A stretch of 10,604 nt of DNA from an uncultured Clostridia bacterium (lineage in GTDB: Bacteria > Bacillota > Clostridia > Oscillospirales > Oscillospiraceae): positions 1 to 10,604 of the forward strand of contig CALBGG010000086.1 in the NCBI GenBank assembly GCA_937893605.1. The letters are read 5' to 3'. Within the stretch, counting starts at the first letter, position 1; the number at the start of each line of letters is the position of its first letter. Positions 6,937-10,604 of the stretch are shown one piece after another. Position numbers and translations under genes: made by a program. The notes under the pieces are model-generated. The model was not told the DNA's origin. It saw only the letters and a list, made by a program, of their open reading frames with translations, and searched no databases.

Positions 6937-6989
6937 TTTATATGTAAAGCGTAATGTAAAACAGCGCCGGGATGTAAAGTCTGCGTAAA
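6937..6989 (-). promoter_or_regulatory. Candidate Pho-box array and promoter of the two-component operon
   Basis: On the minus strand four TTTAC(A/G) half-sites lie in the same direction: 6989-6984 (TTTACG), 6978-6973, 6960-6955 and 6948-6943 (all TTTACA). Start-to-start spacings are 11, 18 and 12 bases. PhoP of Bacillus binds TTAACA-like hexamers repeated about every 11 bases, so this fits moderately. A TATAAA (6942-6937) directly after the last half-site could be the -10 box, with no separate good -35, as expected of an activated promoter. The binding protein is inferred from the neighbouring gene. Confidence 0.5.
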
Positions 6990-7016
6990 ATCAGCGGAAA
7001 GCTGGTGGTTATCACC

Positions 7017-7051
7017 AAATAAACGGGCGAGCAGGGCTCGCCCGTTTATTT
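7017..7051 (-). terminator. Hairpin terminator at the end of wecB
   Basis: AAATAAACGGGCGAG (7017-7031) is perfectly complementary to CTCGCCCGTTTATTT (7037-7051), and C7032-G7036 can add a pair, giving about 16 bp and a 3-base loop. On the minus strand the 3' arm ends CGTTTATTT, supplying a T-rich tail; the stem also contains most of the wecB stop codon. It separates the trpS-wecA-wecB unit from the two-component operon. Confidence 0.85.
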
Positions 7052-8198
7052 AGTGCGCTGCTGAAAATTCACGCGGTCTGTCCTTGCGCAGACCGAAGGA
7101 GAACTCAATCGCGTCGGCTATGCGCTCGCAGGCGTGCCCGTCGCCGTAGGGATTGACGGCGTGCGCCATGCGCCGGTACATCTCGCCCCCCTTGAGAAGC
7201 TCGTTTGCGTCGCGTATGATATCCTCACGCTCGACGCCGGTGAGCTTGACGGTTCCGGCGGCAACGGCTTCGGGGCGCTCTGTTTCCTTTCGCAGGACGA
7301 GCACGGGCTTGCCGAGCGAGGGCGCCTCCTCCTGAATGCCGCCGGAGTCTGTCATGACCATATAGCTTGCGCTCATGAGCCTGTGCATATCCATTGCGTC
7401 CAGCGGCTCGATGAGGCGGACGTTTTCAAGGTCTGCGAGCTGTTCGCGCGCAGCGCTTCGAACTATCGGCGACAGGTGCACGGGGTAGACTATCTCGATC
7501 TCCGGGTGCGTGAGCGCGATCTCGCGGACGGCGGAGAAAATGTTTTTCATCGGCTCGCCGTAGTTCTCCCTGCGGTGGCAGGTCATCGCGATGACCTTTT
7601 TGGAAAAGTCGACAGCTTTAAGCTCGGGCGATGTAAAGCCGCCGTCGCCGACGGTGTATCTCATTGCGTCGATAACGGTGTTGCCGGTGACGAAAATGTC
7701 GCCCGTGACGGCCTCGGCGCGGAGGTTTTCGGCGTTTTTCGACGTCGGCGCAAAGTGCAGCGTGGCAAGGCGGCCGACGAGGCAGCGGTTCATCTCCTCG
7801 GGGAAGGGGCTGTATCGGTCATAGGTGCGCAGACCGGCCTCGACATGGCCGACGGGGATCTTCGCGTAAAATGCGGCAAGCGCGGCGGAAAAGGTCGTGC
7901 TCGTGTCGCCGTGGACTAAGACGAGGTCGGGCTTAAACTCGGCAAAGCAGCCCTCGAGCCCCTTGAGCGCCTTGACGGTGACGTCGGTGAGGGTCTGGTT
8001 TTTGCCCATGATGTTGAGGTCGGCGTCGGCCTTGAGGCCGAAGCAGTTCATTACGGAATCAAGCATCTCGCGGTGCTGCGCGGTGACGCAGATAAGGCTT
8101 TCGATGCTCTCGCGGCGCCGGAGCTCCAGCGCGAGCGGCGCCATTTTTATCGCCTCCGGGCGCGTGCCGAAAACGGACATGACCTTGAGCTTACTCAT
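7050..8198 (-). CDS. wecB: UDP-N-acetylglucosamine 2-epimerase (non-hydrolysing)
   Basis: This cytosolic enzyme interconverts UDP-GlcNAc and UDP-ManNAc, the latter a precursor for teichoic acid linkage units or capsule-type polymers. The 382-residue length is normal. Motifs are all present: VFGTRPEAIKMAPL (9-22), HGDTSTTFSAA (96-106), HVEAGLRT (118-125), FPEEMNR (132-138), TGNTVID (171-177), CHRRENYG (207-214), DSGGIQEEAP (284-293) and RPEAV (308-312). These include the family's UDP-binding and catalytic residues. The lack of a kinase domain and the classic epimerase motifs argue for the non-hydrolysing type. The ATG at 8198 lies inside the end of the wecA-like gene (ATGAGTAA overlap of 8 bases), so translation is probably coupled. 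The stop codon is built into the downstream terminator stem. In Bacillus-style naming this would be mnaA. Confidence 0.95.
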   Translation of the reverse strand: MSKLKVMSVFGTRPEAIKMAPLALELRRRESIESLICVTAQHREMLDSVMNCFGLKADADLNIMGKNQTLTDVTVKALKGLEGCFAEFKPDLVLVHGDTSTTFSAALAAFYAKIPVGHVEAGLRTYDRYSPFPEEMNRCLVGRLATLHFAPTSKNAENLRAEAVTGDIFVTGNTVIDAMRYTVGDGGFTSPELKAVDFSKKVIAMTCHRRENYGEPMKNIFSAVREIALTHPEIEIVYPVHLSPIVRSAAREQLADLENVRLIEPLDAMDMHRLMSASYMVMTDSGGIQEEAPSLGKPVLVLRKETERPEAVAAGTVKLTGVEREDIIRDANELLKGGEMYRRMAHAVNPYGDGHACERIADAIEFSFGLRKDRPREFSAAH

Positions 8199-9306
8199 TT
8201 ACTTCACCGTCCTTTTCCGATTCATCCGCAGGCTTTTCATGCGGCAGAGGATGGATATTGTTATTGTTTCTGAACACGAACAGCCACACGCACACGGCGA
8301 TGACAAACGCGATGACCGCGACGATGATGCGCACGATGCCGGTCGATGTCAGCAGCACCGCCGCAAGGCCGAGAATGGCCGAAACCGCATACAGCACGGC
8401 GACGGCCTGCTTCTGGTTAAGCCCCATGTCCAGCAGCTTGTGGTGGAAATGCCCTCTGTCGGCGTGGAAGGGGCTCTGCCCGTGCAGGATGCGGCGCGTG
8501 AAGGCGAATATCGTATCCGAAAGCGGAACTGCCAGCGCGAGCACAGGCAGAACGAAGGTGACAATGGCATAGAACTTGAACATGCCGATAACGGACACCG
8601 TCGCGAGGACGTAGCCTAAAAGCAGCGCGCCGGTATCGCCCATGAATATCTTTGCGGGATTGAGGTTATAAGGTATAAAGCCGAGGCAGCCGCCGACGAG
8701 CGCGGCGAGGATCACCGCAACGTTTATGTTTGCGTCCGATACTAAAAGCGACACGACGAGCATCGTCATCGACGCTATCGCCGAAACGCCGCAGGCAAGG
8801 CCGTCAAGTCCGTCGATCAGGTTAACCGAGTTTGTCACGCCGACTATCCACAGTATCGTCACCGGAACGGCGAGAATGCCGATGGTGACGGCCTGCTCGC
8901 TTGTTATCAGCAGGGGGTTTGACACGACGTTTATGATAACGCCGGACAAAACGGCTATGACCGCCGCGACTATCTGCACGCAGAATTTAAGCCATGCGTT
9001 TAAGTTCATCACGTCGTCGATGGCACCGACAACGACGATGAGGATAGCGCCCAGAAGTATACCTCGCACCTGAGGCGTGATGTTTGCAAACAGCAGAACC
9101 GACAGCAGGAAGCCGAGGAATATGGCAAGGCCGCCCATGCGGGGTATCGGGTGGCTGTGGATATGGCGCTTTTTGTCCGGAATGTCGATAGCGCCGACCT
9201 TTTTTGCAAAGGAGCTGACAACGGGCGTCGCGGCAAAGGAGATGACGAAAGCGACCGCGAGCGCGAGCAATATGTTCTTCCAGACGTCAAAACTGATATC
9301 TATCAT
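8191..9306 (-). CDS. tagO: Undecaprenyl-phosphate GlcNAc-1-phosphate transferase (WecA/TagO type)
   Basis: This polytopic membrane enzyme transfers GlcNAc-1-phosphate from UDP-GlcNAc to undecaprenyl phosphate, the first step of wall teichoic acid or similar lipid-linked polymers. The 371 residues are mostly hydrophobic helices. Signature residues are PRMGGLAIFLGF (55-66), AIDDVMNLN (95-103, Asp97/Asp98), NSVNLIDGLDGLACG (159-173), FMGDTGALLLGY (221-232) and the cytosolic HADRGHFHH (281-289). The last motif marks the WecA/TagO branch, as opposed to MraY. A polar tail (about 347-371) ends the protein. GGAGA lies 7 bases before the ATG at 9306. It follows trpS by 36 bases of AT-rich sequence and overlaps wecB, which suggests one transcript. 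Sugar specificity is inferred from the family and from the adjacent UDP-GlcNAc epimerase; wecA would be an equally fair symbol. Confidence 0.92.
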   Translation of the reverse strand: MIDISFDVWKNILLALAVAFVISFAATPVVSSFAKKVGAIDIPDKKRHIHSHPIPRMGGLAIFLGFLLSVLLFANITPQVRGILLGAILIVVVGAIDDVMNLNAWLKFCVQIVAAVIAVLSGVIINVVSNPLLITSEQAVTIGILAVPVTILWIVGVTNSVNLIDGLDGLACGVSAIASMTMLVVSLLVSDANINVAVILAALVGGCLGFIPYNLNPAKIFMGDTGALLLGYVLATVSVIGMFKFYAIVTFVLPVLALAVPLSDTIFAFTRRILHGQSPFHADRGHFHHKLLDMGLNQKQAVAVLYAVSAILGLAAVLLTSTGIVRIIVAVIAFVIAVCVWLFVFRNNNNIHPLPHEKPADESEKDGEVNE

Positions 9307-9342
9307 ATTTATGTCTCCGTGGACTGGCTATATTTATAATGT

Positions 9343-10353
9343 TTAAAAAGGTTTTTCGACGAGGCCGACCTTTTTATAGACCTTGCGAAGGGTCTTGCGG
9401 GCGATGACGCTTGCCTTCTGCGCACCCTCGGTGTATACGCTGCGCAGGTACTCTTTATCGTTGAGAAGGCGCGTTGCCTCCTCGCGTATGGGGCGCAGAG
9501 CCTCGATAACGGCGTCGCCGACGGCGGGCTTGAACACTCCGTAGCCGCAGCCGTCAAATTCCTTTTCTATCTCCTCAAAGCTCTTGCCGGTGACGGCAGA
9601 GTAGATGTTCATGAGGTTTGAAACGCCGGGCTTGTTTTCCATATCGAAGCGCACGCAGCTTTCAGTGTCGGAATCTGTTATCGCGCGCTTGAATTTTCTC
9701 GCTATATCCTCGGGCTTTTCCATGAGGAAAACGCAGCCGTTGGGGTCGGATTTGCTCATCTTCGAGCTCGGGTTTCCGAGGCTCATAACGCGTGCGCCCG
9801 CCTTGGGAACGTAGGCCTCGGGGACCTTGAAGGTCTCGCCGTAGATGTTGTTGAAGCGCACGGCGATGTTGCGCGTCAATTCGCAGTGCTGGCGCTGATC
9901 CTCGCCGACGGGGACGTAATCGGTCTGATAAAGCAGGATATCGGCCGCCATGAGGCTGGGATAGGTGAACAGGCCGCCGTTTATGTTGTCGGCATTCTTT
10001 GCGCACTTATCCTTAAACTGTGTCATGCGGCTCAGCTCGCCGAACATGGTGTAGCAATTGAGTATCCAGCCGAGTTCGGCGTGCTCGTGCACATGGCTCT
10101 GCAGAAACAGGACGTTTTTCTCCGGATCTATGCCGCAGGCGATGTACTGCGCAAGCTGCTCGAGGCTGCGGCGGCGAAGAAGCTTGGGATCCTGGCGCAC
10201 AGTCAGCGTGTGCAGGTCTGCCATGAAGTAATAGCAGTCAAACTCCTCGGCTCTCGCTCCCCAGTTCTTGACCGCACCGAGGTAGTTTCCGAGGTGCAGG
10301 TCGCCCGAGGGCTGGATGCCCGACAGCATTATTTTCTTTTTTGTCTCTTCCAT
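9343..10353 (-). CDS. trpS: Tryptophan-tRNA ligase
   Basis: This cytosolic class I synthetase charges tRNA-Trp. The 336-residue length is typical. The HIGH-type motif lies in SGIQPSGDLHLGNYLGA (11-27), with GDLHLGN as the nucleotide-binding variant. KMSKS is at 198-202. Other TrpRS landmarks are MFGELSRMTQFKDK (103-116), GLFTYPSLMAADILLY (127-142) and DYVPVGEDQRQHCELTRNIA (145-164), which line the tryptophan pocket and dimer interface. AGGAGA lies 8 bases before the ATG at 10353. A sigma-A promoter (TTGTCA-17-TACAAT) sits about 40 bases upstream of the ATG. The leader is far too short for a T-box riboswitch, so tryptophan starvation control of that type is absent. The two wall-polymer genes follow on the same strand with no visible terminator between. 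Confidence 0.97.
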   Translation of the reverse strand: MEETKKKIMLSGIQPSGDLHLGNYLGAVKNWGARAEEFDCYYFMADLHTLTVRQDPKLLRRRSLEQLAQYIACGIDPEKNVLFLQSHVHEHAELGWILNCYTMFGELSRMTQFKDKCAKNADNINGGLFTYPSLMAADILLYQTDYVPVGEDQRQHCELTRNIAVRFNNIYGETFKVPEAYVPKAGARVMSLGNPSSKMSKSDPNGCVFLMEKPEDIARKFKRAITDSDTESCVRFDMENKPGVSNLMNIYSAVTGKSFEEIEKEFDGCGYGVFKPAVGDAVIEALRPIREEATRLLNDKEYLRSVYTEGAQKASVIARKTLRKVYKKVGLVEKPF

Positions 10354-10395
10354 TTTTATTATCTCCTAATTGTACAGCCAAAGATACAGTTTACT

Positions 10396-10424
10396 ATTGT
10401 ACCATTTTACTTCTCACTTGACAA
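10396..10424 (-). promoter_or_regulatory. Promoter of trpS
   Basis: On the minus strand, TTGTCA (10424-10419) is separated by 17 bases from TACAAT (10401-10396). Its -35 shares five base pairs with the -35 of the divergent gltX promoter. Confidence 0.65.
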
Positions 10425-10446
10425 CAGTCAAAAAGCATTTTACACT
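10418..10446 (+). promoter_or_regulatory. Promoter of gltX
   Basis: A perfect TTGACA (10418-10423) is followed after 17 bases by TACACT (10441-10446). A perfect inverted repeat TTGAC-AACA-GTCAA (10418-10431) covers the -35 box and could be a protein site or chance. Confidence 0.75.
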
Positions 10447-10477
10447 GTTTGTATCTATGATTTCGGAGGAATTATTT

Positions 10478-10604
10478 ATGGATATGACATGGTTTGAGCA
10501 GATGGAGGCGCGCATACCCAAGGGCGAGGTGCGCACGAGATTTGCTCCAAGCCCCACGGGCTATATGCACGTCGGCAATCTGCGCACGGCGCTGTACACC
10601 TGGC
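10478..10604 (+). CDS. gltX: Glutamate-tRNA ligase (partial, N-terminus only)
   Basis: Only 42 codons are visible before the right edge. Residues 19-42 (RTRFAPSPTGYMHVGNLRTALYTW; here split as RTRFAPSPTG and YMHVGNLRTALYTW) are the class I GluRS signature, with HVGN as the HIGH-type ATP-binding motif. Together with the missing remainder the enzyme would charge tRNA-Glu, or tRNA-Gln in non-discriminating forms common in Firmicutes. About 18 residues precede the RFAPSPTG motif, a little longer than the shortest family members. GGAGGA at 10465-10470 lies 7 bases before the ATG. An in-frame ATG at 10457 is rejected because the ribosome site lies inside that extension. The gene is divergent from trpS and has its own promoter. 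Distinguishing GluRS from GlnRS on 42 residues is reasonably safe because of the RFAPSPTG wording. Confidence 0.93.
   Translation, partial: MDMTWFEQMEARIPKGEVRTRFAPSPTGYMHVGNLRTALYTW

Noticed and set aside
10457..10477. Earlier in-frame ATG for gltX
   Set aside because: The ribosome site GGAGGA falls inside this extension and is well spaced for the ATG at 10478.
10354..10477. T-box riboswitch before trpS or gltX
   Set aside because: Leaders are only a few tens of bases, with no room for the specifier stem and antiterminator.
1..10604. CRISPR array, prophage, transposon, toxin-antitoxin or novel defence system
   Set aside because: No spaced direct repeats, transposase, integrase or unexplained gene cluster is present; all coding space belongs to known housekeeping, envelope or regulatory families.

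Overview
This is an ordinary, densely coded chromosomal segment with moderately high G+C. It probably comes from a Gram-positive Firmicute of class Clostridia, perhaps a gut Oscillospirales lineage. The evidence is strong AGGAGG-type ribosome binding sites, sigma-A promoters (TTGACA-17-TACACT; extended TATAAT), a PhoP/PhoR-type two-component pair, a TagO/WecA-WecB pair, a VanW-family wall protein, and a double-hairpin intergenic element of a type I remember from such genomes. The species cannot be fixed from the sequence alone. Nothing resembles phage, plasmid, transposon, CRISPR or a defence island.

Layout: every gene reads on the minus strand except gltX at the right edge. From right to left: gltX (5' end only, plus strand, 10478 onward) diverges from trpS (10353-9343) across 124 bases whose two promoters overlap at their -35 boxes. 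trpS is followed after 36 bases by a wecA/tagO-type sugar-1-phosphate transferase (9306-8191), which overlaps wecB (8198-7050) by 8 bases. A strong hairpin terminator closes this unit. Next comes a PhoB/PhoP-type response regulator (6900-6220) preceded by TTTACA-like half-sites. It overlaps its PhoR-type histidine kinase (6223-4574) in an ATGA. A 219-base gap holds a large palindrome, the htpG promoter and a short inverted repeat. htpG (4348-2426) follows. A 277-base gap then holds a degenerate relative of the same palindrome and a double-hairpin element. Last are hemW (2148-892) and, 13 bases later, a VanW-family membrane-anchored protein (878 to the left edge).

Functionally the window mixes housekeeping (tRNA charging, Hsp90 chaperone, heme chaperone) with cell-envelope work. 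WecA/TagO would start a lipid-linked wall polymer, WecB would supply UDP-ManNAc, and the VanW-like protein probably sits in the wall. The PhoPR-like pair probably senses phosphate or envelope state. No exotic system was found. The items most worth a second look are regulatory or repetitive: the palindrome family placed about 30 bases after two stop codons, the overlapping divergent promoters, the inverted repeat in the htpG leader, and the TTTACA array. Three start codons (htpG, response regulator, histidine kinase) are set inside the longest open frame because of ribosome-binding-site position or gene overlap.
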